A stretch of DNA of 64,000 nucleotides from QVMG01 sp032073245 (GCA_032073245.1 DAMANX010000007.1:1-64000), one strand, 5' to 3'; numbered from the stretch's first letter, positions 55,889 through 64,000 are shown. Program-made: numbers and translations. The notes: generated by a model not told the origin, from the letters alone.

Positions 55889-55976
55889 GTGCCAGTACGG
55901 TGGCACGACTATGCCATCGGCTTGGCACAGTTGTGCCACCGTATTGGCACGGTTGTGCCAAGTTGATGGCACAACA
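55889..55976. repeat. Eight-unit 11-bp array of alternating TGCCA/TGGCA cores
   Basis: The stretch divides exactly into GTGCCAGTACG, GTGGCACGACT, ATGCCATCGGC, TTGGCACAGTT, GTGCCACCGTA, TTGGCACGGTT, GTGCCAAGTTG and ATGGCACAACA. Neighbouring units form 16-18 base inverted repeats, such as TTGGCAC-N4-GTGCCAA at 55944-55961. It lies between the permease stop and the response-regulator start. It may be an array of binding sites on one DNA face, or stacked RNA hairpins. The array at 43278 has the same period and a different core. Confidence 0.88.
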
Positions 55977-55987
55977 TAAGTGTGTGC

Positions 55988-57244
55988 TTACTCTTCACGT
56001 AATGCTTCTGCAGGAGGTATATCCGAAGATTGCTTTGCCGGATACCATACTGCAATAAGCGAAACAATTGCGAGAAAAAGGAAGGTTAATCCAAAATTAA
56101 TGAAATCCTGCTCTATACCTGTTCCTGCCATAACACGATCCGCTTTTGGAATATCAATTGCTGATAAGAGATCGGTCTGTGCTATGTTTATACAGATATT
56201 TACACCTATTACACTGGCAACGAACAGCAATAATAAAGTCTCTATAAACATCATTGATTTAACTTTTTGTTTTGTCGCTCCCAATGATATACGTAATCCG
56301 ATCTCTCCCCGGCGGGCTTGGGTTCTGTACCAGAATGTACCTATAAGGCCCAGAAATATATTGATAATAAGGAATCCGGTGATTGCATACACACTATTCA
56401 GTCGATCAGAAATCCCCCAGCCATCTATGAGTGTCTTCCGCATACTTTTAAATGAGGTAATTGATGTCAAATAATAAGGACCGATGGATAGTTGTTCTTT
56501 CATCTCTTTTGTAAAACGTTGAACGAAGTCCTTATCTGCCTGAGGGGTTATACATATGGCTATTTGTAGCCAGTGTAATTTGGTTTGTTCTCTTGATAAA
56601 GGATAAAAGATACTACTTCTGTAGGGGTAAAAAAAAGTATCTTTTACTTTATCAGTGATGCCTACCACGTGGTAATCATGCTTTTTATCAGAAATGGTTC
56701 TGATTTGCGATATATCATAAGTTGCTCCCGGATACTTACCAAATTTGTTTGCTCTATCAGGACTGATTAATATATTTTTACTTTCAGCCTGGTCTTCCCA
56801 ATTAAATATTCTTCCACTCTTTAGTTTTATTTTGAAAACATCAAAAAAACCGGAAGTAACGTATCTTATCTGTAAATTTTCATTTAATGAGTCAGGACTA
56901 AAAAACAGATTCTGGCTAGAATACCCACCGGCATAAGGAACTCCTTGTTGTGCAAGACAAATACTCTCGACACCGGGATATTGAGACACCCTATTCATAA
57001 AAAGAAGAGCATCTTCGTAGTCATCCCTTTTTTCGTCATCGGCTTTATCTGTATTCTTTTTCCCCATCTGAATCCTATAGACATGTTCTATATCAAACCC
57101 TAATGGTTCCCGATAGCTTTTTACCATAAAATAAAGATAGTCGACGCAAAACCAGAGTATGCAAAAGACAAGGATGTACTCTAACAAAATCCAACCGTTT
57201 GTTTTACGTTCATTCCAGATAATTGTAAATATATGTCGTATCAT
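55988..57244 (-). CDS. MacB/FtsX-like ABC transporter permease
   Basis: A 418-residue inner-membrane protein with one N-terminal transmembrane helix, a large periplasmic MacB-type domain (about 45-280) and three C-terminal helices with the FtsX-domain pattern (ARRGEIGLRISLGATKQKVKSM; WYPAKQSSDIPPAEALREE). It probably works with the next permease and the ATPase to export peptides, lipids or antimicrobials by a mechanotransmission mechanism. It is separated from its sister permease gene by two bases. Confidence 0.88.
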   Translation of the reverse strand: MIRHIFTIIWNERKTNGWILLEYILVFCILWFCVDYLYFMVKSYREPLGFDIEHVYRIQMGKKNTDKADDEKRDDYEDALLFMNRVSQYPGVESICLAQQGVPYAGGYSSQNLFFSPDSLNENLQIRYVTSGFFDVFKIKLKSGRIFNWEDQAESKNILISPDRANKFGKYPGATYDISQIRTISDKKHDYHVVGITDKVKDTFFYPYRSSIFYPLSREQTKLHWLQIAICITPQADKDFVQRFTKEMKEQLSIGPYYLTSITSFKSMRKTLIDGWGISDRLNSVYAITGFLIINIFLGLIGTFWYRTQARRGEIGLRISLGATKQKVKSMMFIETLLLLFVASVIGVNICINIAQTDLLSAIDIPKADRVMAGTGIEQDFINFGLTFLFLAIVSLIAVWYPAKQSSDIPPAEALREE

Positions 57245-57246
57245 GA

Positions 57247-58503
57247 TTATTTATCGTTTTCGTTAAGTGAGTTTACTATAGACAATTTCGATGTACGATA
57301 AGCAGGAATACCGGCGGATAAAAGATTTATCAGTACGCAGATAACAAAAACTGCCAGAAAAACAGGGAAAGAAACAAATGCCTCTCCCGGTAGAGCACTT
57401 TCAGCTGGTATTTTCAATAGCCAGTGTTTCATTTGAAATACAACCAGATAAGACAATACAAGTCCGATAAATCCTCCCAATAAGGATGTAATCAGATTTT
57501 CATATAAAACCTGTATTAATATTATATGCTTCTTTGCTCCAAATGCTTTACGAACACCGATCTCTGCGGTTCTCTTTTTCATACGGGAAAGGCTTAATCC
57601 CGAAAGGTTAATGGCAGGTATAAGCAGAAGAATGATAAAAATAAAAAGCCGCTTTCTATTTTGTGCTTTCAGGTCCTTATCTGTTTCTTCCATGTTAAAG
57701 CCATTTATTTTCATTCGGAGTACTTTGTGTGAAAGAGGCCCTCTTAATGATAATACTTTGTTTTTATTATCGGCACCAAACTTTCTTTCGGCTGTTCTTA
57801 CTTCTTTATCTATTTCCGGAAAATCTTTTGTGTCTTTTGCCTGTAATATAATGGTATACTCATTAGAGCGTAAAAATTGTTCCTGAGATGTGACGGGTAT
57901 CCATATATCACCATGCGATACACTAAAAACAGGAGAGATATCTTTTACAATTCCGGTAACAAGATAGGGTTCAAAGTTTATTGTTATAATCCGACCCAAT
58001 GCTTGCTCTCCTTGGAATACTTTCCGTGCAGTTGTCTCCGAAATAACCGCGTGTGCTACTCCCGATTCAGATTCTTCCTCTCCGAAAGGTTCTCCTTCAG
58101 TAAAAGTAAAAGCCATAATCTTCCAGAAAGAGGCATCAGTTAATACAACCTCCCTATCAATAGTTTCTTCCGAGCCTTCTTTGCCGGTCAGCATGGTCCT
58201 TGAAGAGACTATAGATAGATATTCCGGGGTTTTCATATCGCGGAAATAGTCGTTGTAAATTTTATAATCAATATATCCGGAATTATAATGATTTCTCACC
58301 GTATCCCTTTCTATCTGCCTGTCTACATAGTAGGTTCGGTTACGGTTTATTTCAGGTGCAATACTGATATTCTGAATCTCGTCCACCACAATAATTGACA
58401 TAATCATCATGATGGCCAAAGCAGTACCCATAATAGCAATAATGCTGATAAACCTATTCTGCTTCAGCATTGCTATTGCTTGTTTGAAGTATATTTTATA
58501 CAC
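57247..58503 (-). CDS. MacB/FtsX-like ABC transporter permease
   Basis: A 418-residue permease with the same plan as its neighbour: an N-terminal helix (ISIIAIMGTALAIMMIMSIIVV), a MacB periplasmic domain and an FtsX-type core (KKRTAEIGVRKAFGAKKHIIL; GIPAYRTSKLSIVNSL). The frame starts with GTG (58501-58503); no ATG precedes the first helix. The two same-length permeases are divergent enough to suggest a heterodimer. Confidence 0.88.
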   Translation of the reverse strand: MYKIYFKQAIAMLKQNRFISIIAIMGTALAIMMIMSIIVVDEIQNISIAPEINRNRTYYVDRQIERDTVRNHYNSGYIDYKIYNDYFRDMKTPEYLSIVSSRTMLTGKEGSEETIDREVVLTDASFWKIMAFTFTEGEPFGEEESESGVAHAVISETTARKVFQGEQALGRIITINFEPYLVTGIVKDISPVFSVSHGDIWIPVTSQEQFLRSNEYTIILQAKDTKDFPEIDKEVRTAERKFGADNKNKVLSLRGPLSHKVLRMKINGFNMEETDKDLKAQNRKRLFIFIILLLIPAINLSGLSLSRMKKRTAEIGVRKAFGAKKHIILIQVLYENLITSLLGGFIGLVLSYLVVFQMKHWLLKIPAESALPGEAFVSFPVFLAVFVICVLINLLSAGIPAYRTSKLSIVNSLNENDK

Positions 58504-58568
58504 GATTGTAGTTGTTAATTGCTTTACGCTTTGCTAAGCGAGCGTTGTTTGTAAATTATAAATTGTAA

Positions 58569-59237
58569 TCACTCTACTCTCCGTCCGTCAAAGAAACGAA
58601 CAATACGTTGGGTAGATTCTGCAATATGTTCGTCGTGAGTAACCATAACAATGGTGGTTCCTTCTTCATTAAGCTTAAATAGCAGGCTCATGATCTCTTC
58701 CCCCATTTTGCTGTCGAGATTTCCTGTAGGTTCATCGGCGAGTATGATTTTAGGATTGCCAATCAGAGCACGTGCAATAGCTACGCGTTGGCTTTGTCCT
58801 CCGGATAATTGTGATGGGAAGTGTCTCATGCGGTGAGAGAGCCCCACTTTCTCCAGAACTTCTTTAGCCATTTCCCGGCGGCCTTTTTCTGTTGACTTGC
58901 GATAAAGTAGGGGGAGCTCCACATTATCAAGCACATTCAAAGAATTGATAAGATGGAAACTCTGGAATACAAATCCTAACATCTTATTGCGAAATTCTGC
59001 CATCTCACCGTCTTTCATGTGTGTTGTCTCAGTATTATTAATAACGATTTTACCTTCGTCGGGAGTATCCAATAACCCCATCAAATTAAGCAATGTACTT
59101 TTTCCACAACCTGATGGCCCCATAACAGAAAGGAACTCTCCTTCTTTAACTTCAATATTTACATTTTCCAGGGCAATTGTTTCAACCGCTACGGTACGGT
59201 ATATTTTAGTGATGCCTTCTAAATGAATTATTCCCAT
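58569..59237 (-). CDS. ABC transporter ATP-binding protein (LolD/MacB type)
   Basis: A 222-residue ATPase with Walker A GPSGCGKST (about 40-48), Q-loop, signature LSGGQSQRVAIARAL (about 143-157), Walker B ILADEPTGNLD and the switch His (MVTHDEH). It powers the two MacB-like permeases. It is first in the operon behind the sigma-54 promoter at 59304-59319. Confidence 0.95.
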   Translation of the reverse strand: MGIIHLEGITKIYRTVAVETIALENVNIEVKEGEFLSVMGPSGCGKSTLLNLMGLLDTPDEGKIVINNTETTHMKDGEMAEFRNKMLGFVFQSFHLINSLNVLDNVELPLLYRKSTEKGRREMAKEVLEKVGLSHRMRHFPSQLSGGQSQRVAIARALIGNPKIILADEPTGNLDSKMGEEIMSLLFKLNEEGTTIVMVTHDEHIAESTQRIVRFFDGRRVE

Positions 59238-59303
59238 GTTATCCTTTTCTTTTAATTAGTTTCAATAGAATTCATAAACGGATATTTATCCTGTACGTTT
59301 TTA

Positions 59304-59319
59304 TACAATGGGTATGCCA
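59304..59319 (-). promoter_or_regulatory. Sigma-54 promoter of the ABC exporter operon
   Basis: Minus-strand TGGCAT-N5-TTGTA keeps the -24 GG and the -12 TTG with correct spacing (consensus TGGCAC-N5-TTGCW). The start would be near 59293, about 56 bases before the ATPase gene. The sigma-54 activator is encoded in the same cluster. Confidence 0.7.
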
Positions 59320-59364
59320 AATGATTAGTCGATTGTAAATGAGCTGTTTATTGGATGGTTAGGG

Positions 59365-59390
59365 TGTCCGAATTCGGACATTTTTGTCCG
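59365..59390 (-). promoter_or_regulatory. Candidate enhancer site: 16-bp palindrome plus half site
   Basis: TGTCCGAATTCGGACA is a perfect palindrome, followed after five T by a further GTCCG half site. It lies about 70-100 bases upstream of the predicted sigma-54 transcript start, where NtrC-family activators bind. The rest of the 465-base gap 59238-59702 shows no other clear element and no gene. Confidence 0.65.
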
Positions 59391-59702
59391 TAATATTGTA
59401 TAATTGATTCAAAACTTCTTTACCATTCCATACGCATCGGAGACATTTACGTAGTAGTTATATTCTAATAGCTTTTAGGAATCCTTCTTAAATGTTTCAC
59501 GATAATTGTCAAGAAGCAAATAGTCGCCATAATATGACTTAAACCTTTCCTTAATAATATTAAATATCTAAACATTTACCCCTTAATTCTTATTTCATAA
59601 ATAGGTTTATAAGCCTGTGAGTATTATTTTGTGAATAAGAATAGAATGCCTTAATTTGTAAACCTTTATCGGTCTTTATAACCGGCAGTATAATTGTAAA
59701 AT

Positions 59703-60581
59703 ATGAATATAATAGACTGGCTAATAGCTTTTGTTCCGATTTTATCTTTCGGTTTCCTACCGGTAGTGGCTACCCGCATTGGAGGTAAGCCCATTGAGCA
59801 ATCTATGGGAGTTGCATTGGGAAGTGTGGTTTTTGCTTTGGTTTTCTTTTTAATCAGAAGACCGGAGTTGAATAGTCATATTTTCTGGATCAGCTTTCTT
59901 TCGGGTATGTTCTGGTCGGTCGGTTCAATAGGTCAATTTGTTGGTATTAAATATCTTGGGGTATCGAAGTCTGTTCCCATACTAAATGGAGGACAGATTA
60001 TTGCTACTTCTTTATTGGGAGTATTCTTAGGTGAGTGGGCAACTTCAGAATCTAAAATATATGGGTTCAGTGCGCTTTTTCTAATAATTCTGGGAATAGT
60101 ATTTACTTCTTATAAGCAACATACAACAGGTGAAAAGACGGAGTGGGGCAAAGGGTTGTTTATTAATTTAATTGCAGTCATTGGATTCGCTTGTTATATC
60201 GGGTTATTGAAATATTTTCAAATTGATGGTTGGAGTACAATTTTACCTCAATCCTTTGGACAAGTAGCCGGAGTGATCCTTATAGGTTTGGTCTTTTTTA
60301 AAACATTTCCTCTTACAAAGTTTACAGGTAAGAACAGTGTAGGCGGCCTTATATGGGCAGTCGGTAATATTGCTTTATTAATCTCCCAGTTAAAGTTAGG
60401 TTTAGCTGTTGCCTATCCTGTAAGTCAGGCAGCAGTAATAGTTTCTGTGCTCGGAGGCGTCTTTATCAACAAAGAACGCAAGAACCGAAAGGAATGGATT
60501 GCAGCGATTGTTGGTATGATTATTATTATAGCAGGCCTATATCTGATTTATCTTTCAAATGTTTATGATGTAGAGAATTGA
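59703..60581 (+). CDS. GRP/GlcU-type sugar transporter
   Basis: A 292-residue inner-membrane protein with ten hydrophobic helices in two homologous halves, matching the glucose/ribose porter (GRP, DMT superfamily) pattern: IAFVPILSFGFLPVVATRIGG at the start and PILNGGQIIATSLLGVFLGEW in the middle. It probably imports a monosaccharide with a cation. It is monocistronic, with no linked sugar-metabolism gene, and is convergent with the LytTR regulator gene, with an 18-base gap. Confidence 0.87.
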   Translation: MNIIDWLIAFVPILSFGFLPVVATRIGGKPIEQSMGVALGSVVFALVFFLIRRPELNSHIFWISFLSGMFWSVGSIGQFVGIKYLGVSKSVPILNGGQIIATSLLGVFLGEWATSESKIYGFSALFLIILGIVFTSYKQHTTGEKTEWGKGLFINLIAVIGFACYIGLLKYFQIDGWSTILPQSFGQVAGVILIGLVFFKTFPLTKFTGKNSVGGLIWAVGNIALLISQLKLGLAVAYPVSQAAVIVSVLGGVFINKERKNRKEWIAAIVGMIIIIAGLYLIYLSNVYDVEN

Positions 60582-60599
60582 TAAAAATGAATATCCTTT

Positions 60600-61313
60600 T
60601 TATCTCTTTTTCTTCATTACAAACTCATCAAAAAAGATATCTCTGTAACTGCTTCCGATAGCAATCTCATATTTCCCAATAAATATATCATTATTATCGA
60701 ATGATTCGATCTGTTGAGTATTGACTATATAGGATTTGTTTACCCGTAGGAATATACTTTTGGGTAATTGTTCGTACATGTTTTTTAGGTTCATGCGGGT
60801 AATAATCCGTTGCTCATTGAGCTGAATAATAACATAGTCTTTTAATCCTTCAACAAAGAGAATATCCTTGAAGTTCACTTTGAAGTAACGACGATCCGAT
60901 TTGACAAACATATATTCTTCTTCGATCTCTTGTACATTCTCTTTTTCTTCAGCGATCAGCAATGAATGATAGGAGATAGCCTTGTCGATGGCTCTGCTGA
61001 AACGTTCCGATTCAATAGGTTTTATCAGATAGTCAACAGCATCTACATCATAACTGTCCAACGCATATTCCGAATAAGCTGTTGTAAAGATTACCAGAGT
61101 AGTTTTGGGAATTGTACGGGCAAATTCAATACCGGTTACATTGGGCATATTGATATCCAGAAAAACAAGATCTACCGGATGATCTACCATATATTTGCCT
61201 GCTGATATAGCATTATTGAAAGAATTTACCAGTTTTAATTCGGGCCTTTCTTCAATTAATAACTCCATAGCTTCGCGCGCTAAAGGCTCATCATCAACTA
61301 TAATACATTTCAT
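60600..61313 (-). CDS. LytTR-type response regulator
   Basis: A 237-residue regulator with a receiver domain (about 1-120; acidic pocket IIVDDEP, phospho-acceptor Asp53 in LVFLDINMPNV) and a C-terminal LytTR DNA-binding domain (about 135-235; LFVEGLKDYVIIQL; FLRVNKSYIVNTQQIESF). It overlaps the histidine kinase gene by four bases. It likely binds direct repeats upstream of its targets, which are not evident here. Confidence 0.94.
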   Translation of the reverse strand: MKCIIVDDEPLAREAMELLIEERPELKLVNSFNNAISAGKYMVDHPVDLVFLDINMPNVTGIEFARTIPKTTLVIFTTAYSEYALDSYDVDAVDYLIKPIESERFSRAIDKAISYHSLLIAEEKENVQEIEEEYMFVKSDRRYFKVNFKDILFVEGLKDYVIIQLNEQRIITRMNLKNMYEQLPKSIFLRVNKSYIVNTQQIESFDNNDIFIGKYEIAIGSSYRDIFFDEFVMKKKR

Positions 61314-62404
61314 AAGTCCAACTCTAATTTTAATTTAACGATGTAAGTAGTCTCATTATCGTATATTTCCAGTTGATGGCGATCGGGAAACAACAAGTTT
61401 AGCCTGCGTCTAATATTTGATAATCCGATACCACCTACCTCACTTTTCTTTATTTGAATCTCGGGTTTTGAATTTTCACAACAAAATTCAAGATAATTAT
61501 TCACCACTTTGAAATATAGCTTCACATAAGATATGTTTTCACTGTCGGAATTATGTTTTACTGCATTCTCAACAAATGGTATAAACAACATAGGAGGTAG
61601 ATTAACCTGACTGATTTCACCCTCTTTGGAGATTGTATACTCGAATTTATCCCGCCTTATCTTTTCCAGATTTAGAAAATCATTGAGAAAATGTATCTCG
61701 GAAGTAAGCAAGACGGTTTCTTGTGTACTATCATTGATTTGATAGCGTAACAAATCTTCCAGTTTAAAAAGAACTTCGGAAGCTTCCGGTCTTTTTTTAC
61801 GAATTAATAGGTTTGCATTATTCAGCATATTGAACAGAAAGTGCGGATTGATCTGATCTTTCAGTAATTTTAATTCCGATTGAAGATTTGCAGATCGGAG
61901 ACCATCGATTCGTTGGTTGTTAATCATCCAATGTCTCATAAGCAGTAAGGCAGAACCTCCAAAAAGAAGCAGACCCATTGCCAGGATAGAGGAGAGTATT
62001 CCTAATATTATTCCGGCAAACTCAAATTGACCCATTGATTGCTGTTCCTGTGACACTATTTCCAGATCTCCCGGATTATATACATAACTTTGCATTGCCA
62101 CTATGGCTATTACGCCAAAGATAACTATTAGTAATACAGAGAGTAGGTAGGCAAATAATTTATCTTTCAAGAGATAACGGGGCACAGCAATATACATATT
62201 CGCATAAACCATAATGTCCAACACCAGGAAATAGCCTATCCATGCAAGTAAACGTTGCGGAGTCACTATTAATTCATTCGGAGTATCCCAAAGTACATTG
62301 ATGGAGATAAGCAGTACAACAAATTGTAATACCAAATGCCTGTATATACGAAATCTGGGATTCATCAGGAAATCAGGAACTAAATTATTGAGTTTACTAA
62401 TCAT
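61310..62404 (-). CDS. LytS-type sensor histidine kinase
   Basis: A 364-residue kinase with four transmembrane helices (about 22-160) and a His_kinase (PF06580) domain. The phospho-acceptor His188 is in DQINPHFLFNML, the N-box is FIPFVENAVKHN and the G-box is VGGIGLSNIRRRLNLLFP, so it looks fully active. It overlaps the genes on both sides by four bases and probably phosphorylates the LytTR regulator. Confidence 0.94.
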   Translation of the reverse strand: MISKLNNLVPDFLMNPRFRIYRHLVLQFVVLLISINVLWDTPNELIVTPQRLLAWIGYFLVLDIMVYANMYIAVPRYLLKDKLFAYLLSVLLIVIFGVIAIVAMQSYVYNPGDLEIVSQEQQSMGQFEFAGIILGILSSILAMGLLLFGGSALLLMRHWMINNQRIDGLRSANLQSELKLLKDQINPHFLFNMLNNANLLIRKKRPEASEVLFKLEDLLRYQINDSTQETVLLTSEIHFLNDFLNLEKIRRDKFEYTISKEGEISQVNLPPMLFIPFVENAVKHNSDSENISYVKLYFKVVNNYLEFCCENSKPEIQIKKSEVGGIGLSNIRRRLNLLFPDRHQLEIYDNETTYIVKLKLELDL

Positions 62405-63492
62405 GGCTCGATAATGTTTAGTTGAAGATTAATAATGCTTTCCTCTTTGTCTTTTCCGGGAGTTATTGACAGTGAATAATTCTCTTTATAAAATACTTCA
62501 AGCCTTTGCAGTATACGGGAGAAGTCAAAATGCTTTGATATCATGCATCTACAGGTGAAATATAACTTATCATTGTTTGATTCAAAATGGAATGTAACAG
62601 TTGGATTATTGTCATGTTGATAAGTTTGATTCACTGCATACTGGGCAATAGAAATGAAAAGTAAAGGAGGAACAAATACCCGGTTCAAATCACCGGATGT
62701 TGTAATGGAGTACTCCAAAGTATCAGAATAAAGTTTTTCAAGTGCCAGATAGTTAGTAAGGAAATTAATCTCGGAACTAACCAATACTTTCTCCCGGCTA
62801 CTGTCATATAATTGATACCGTAGAAGTTGGCTTAATTTCAAAACCATTTGAGATGCCCTATCGGGTTCTTCTTTAGCCAATACACCTGTTTTATTGAGAA
62901 TATTGAATAAAAACAACGGATTTACCTGATCTTTCAATTGTTCTACTTCCGATTGGATATGTTTGTTTTCTAAATCACTAATACGTTTGTTTTCCGTAAT
63001 CCATTCTTTTAGTAAAATAGTCATTGAAACCCCTGCTATACAAATCGTATTGAGCACAAAATAGGAAATATTATCAAGCAGGGTGACTATATTGAAATAG
63101 GCTGTCCGTCCATTATCGGGGTTTAAAACTTTATATATTGTATATTCTTCAATCATACGAGTAGTCTGAAGTAAGAGTATACTTATGGATAAAGCAATGA
63201 AGTAGGATATGTATTTTTTTTGTAAGAGATAACGGGGAACTAAAACAAAAATATTGAAATAAGCTATAAGTAAATAAGCAACCAGTAGTCCTAATCCCAT
63301 CCATAAAACATTACAATCCAGAGTGCCTCCATTTTGCTGATACATGATAAATGCCTGATTGAAAGCAATGATCGTAATAGATATGATGAATATAATATGC
63401 CTCCAAACACGTAGCTTCGGACTAATCAGAAGATTATATAGGAAACTTTGTTTGCTTTTAGGCGACATATATATAGGTTTATAATTGAGCAT
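62401..63492 (-). CDS. LytS-like pseudokinase paralogue
   Basis: A 363-residue paralogue of the next gene, with the same membrane region and kinase layout but broken catalytic motifs. The phospho-acceptor position is Leu193 (DQVNPLFLFNIL; codon TTG at 62914-62916), the N-box Asn is lost (FISIAQYAVNQ against FIPFVENAVKHN), and no GxGLxN G-box is visible. The frame is intact and overlaps the active kinase gene by four bases, so it is expressed as a protein rather than decayed. It may sense or regulate as a heterodimer partner. ATG codons at 63490-63492 and eight codons later are possible starts. Confidence 0.88.
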   Translation of the reverse strand: MLNYKPIYMSPKSKQSFLYNLLISPKLRVWRHIIFIISITIIAFNQAFIMYQQNGGTLDCNVLWMGLGLLVAYLLIAYFNIFVLVPRYLLQKKYISYFIALSISILLLQTTRMIEEYTIYKVLNPDNGRTAYFNIVTLLDNISYFVLNTICIAGVSMTILLKEWITENKRISDLENKHIQSEVEQLKDQVNPLFLFNILNKTGVLAKEEPDRASQMVLKLSQLLRYQLYDSSREKVLVSSEINFLTNYLALEKLYSDTLEYSITTSGDLNRVFVPPLLFISIAQYAVNQTYQHDNNPTVTFHFESNNDKLYFTCRCMISKHFDFSRILQRLEVFYKENYSLSITPGKDKEESIINLQLNIIEP

Positions 63493-63552
63493 CGAAAGTA
63501 ATATTTTTATTTAATATAAAATAGAGACAGTATTAAAGTAGTAACAAATTTG

Positions 63553-63702
63553 GGGGTGTATCAAAAGTCTGAAATCTTAATTTTAACACAGAGGCACAGA
63601 GACACGGAGTTTTTTATTATTTGAAAATCAAGACTCTGTGTCTCTGTGCCTCTGTGTTTATTCTTTGATTTCTGTTCATAAGTGACTTTTGAGAAACCCT
63701 CT
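63553..63702. repeat. Palindromic dispersed element, copy B
   Basis: About 150 bases homologous to 29604-29760: outer ends GGTGTATCAAAAGT and ACTTTTGAGAAACCC, inner arms ACACAGAG/GCACAGAG/ACACGGAG against CTCTGTGT/CTCTGTGC/CTCTGTGT in 8-base steps. The central loop differs from copy A. It lies between the end of a TonB receptor gene and the pseudokinase gene. Confidence 0.85.
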
Positions 63703-63744
63703 ACCCGAACGAAGAGAGGGAGAGGTGATTAGATTTTCTATTTT

Positions 63745-64000
63745 TTAGAACTCCAACTTGTAACTAATATTAGGTATTGAAGTCGCACTTTTGTTAGGTT
63801 CTATTTTGCCTGTTTGCAAATTGTATTCATGTCCCGAGTATTCTTCTGTTCCGGTAAGGTTGACCATTTTGATGGCGAACTCATGTGATACTTTACGTCT
63901 GTTTATTTTATAACTTGCTGTACCGTTAATAATTACCTGTGGAGAGAATTGTTTCGAATAAGCTTTGCTTTCGTCATATTGTACTACTTTATCAGGGTGA
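63745..64000 (-). CDS. C-terminal end of a TonB-dependent outer-membrane receptor (partial)
   Basis: The minus-strand frame ending with TAA at 63745-63747 is open to the window edge. It encodes about 84 residues of barrel strands, including KINRRKVSHEFAIKMVNLTG and a terminal ISYKLEF with the C-terminal Phe of outer-membrane barrels. The pattern matches the last strands of Bacteroidetes TonB receptors of the kind at 1071 and 47503. The start lies beyond base 64000. Confidence 0.8.
   Translation of the reverse strand, partial: HPDKVVQYDESKAYSKQFSPQVIINGTASYKINRRKVSHEFAIKMVNLTGTEEYSGHEYNLQTGKIEPNKSATSIPNISYKLEF

Noticed and set aside
55889..55976. TGGCAC-N5-TGCC strings in the array as sigma-54 promoters
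   Set aside because: The -24-like GG and the following GC are one base too close in each repeat, and the -12 TTGC is missing. The repeats are better explained as an 11-bp palindromic array.
62401..63492. Pseudogene call for the LytS paralogue
   Set aside because: The frame is full length, without frameshift or internal stop, and is coupled to the next gene by a four-base overlap, so a catalytically dead but functional protein is more likely.

Overview
The window is a 64-kb piece of a Bacteroidales chromosome, most likely Parabacteroides or a close relative (Tannerellaceae/Porphyromonadaceae). The evidence is type V (FimA/Mfa1) fimbriae, a PorU/PorV type IX secretion pair, lipoproteins with acidic residues straight after the lipobox cysteine, STN-domain TonB receptors paired with DUF4249 lipoproteins, sodium-pump methylmalonyl-CoA decarboxylase genes, and the TAnnTTTG -7 promoter element of Bacteroidetes. 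The genus is an inference. No rRNA, tRNA, CRISPR array, transposase or phage gene was seen.

Layout. 0.3-6.7 kb: a TonB receptor/DUF4249/macroglobulin-like envelope locus. 6.7-9.7 kb: housekeeping genes nadD, gmk and yicC (minus) and tsaB (plus). 9.7-18.3 kb: a five-gene fimbrial operon on the minus strand, with major pilin, anchor, two accessory subunits and a 1096-residue candidate tip adhesin ending in two Lcl/DUF1566-like modules. 18.8-23.3 kb: methylmalonyl-CoA epimerase and a Na+-pumping decarboxylase operon. 23.9-29.6 kb: a complete RND efflux pump. 29.9-36.5 kb: rex, a FAH-family enzyme, porU, porV and ispF. 36.6-41.7 kb: a cobalamin uptake operon (BtuB-, BtuG- and BtuF-like) under a B12 riboswitch. 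41.8-45.1 kb: an OmpA/DUF937 protein and a repeat protein with a possible T9SS tail. 45.3-51.3 kb: an ECF sigma, beta-barrel, FecR, TonB receptor and DUF4249 operon. 51.3-53.1 kb: small unlinked genes. 53.1-59.3 kb: a sigma-54 two-component system with a three-gene MacB-like ABC exporter. 59.7-63.5 kb: a sugar transporter and a LytS/LytTR system with an extra, apparently dead kinase. 63.7-64.0 kb: the end of another TonB receptor.

How the parts connect. The fimbrial subunits appear built for protease-triggered assembly, because four of five carry a T-[K/R]-[A/G] site 15-35 residues after the lipid cysteine and the anchor does not. PorU/PorV would secrete and anchor CTD proteins, of which the repeat protein at 43.4 kb may be one. 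The exporter operon has a well-formed sigma-54 promoter with an upstream palindrome, and the sigma-54 activator is encoded just downstream, so a self-contained circuit is likely.

The least explained signal is between genes. At least five intergenic regions hold inverted repeats whose arms are degenerate tandem heptamers (CTACTAA, TTAATCG, TTTTCAC and AATTGAC types). Most lie directly upstream of start codons, and one is inserted inside the B12 riboswitch. Two further regions hold 77-88 bp arrays of palindromic cores with a strict 11-bp period, and a 150-bp palindromic element with 8-bp arm repeats occurs twice. These are the best candidates here for something undescribed.
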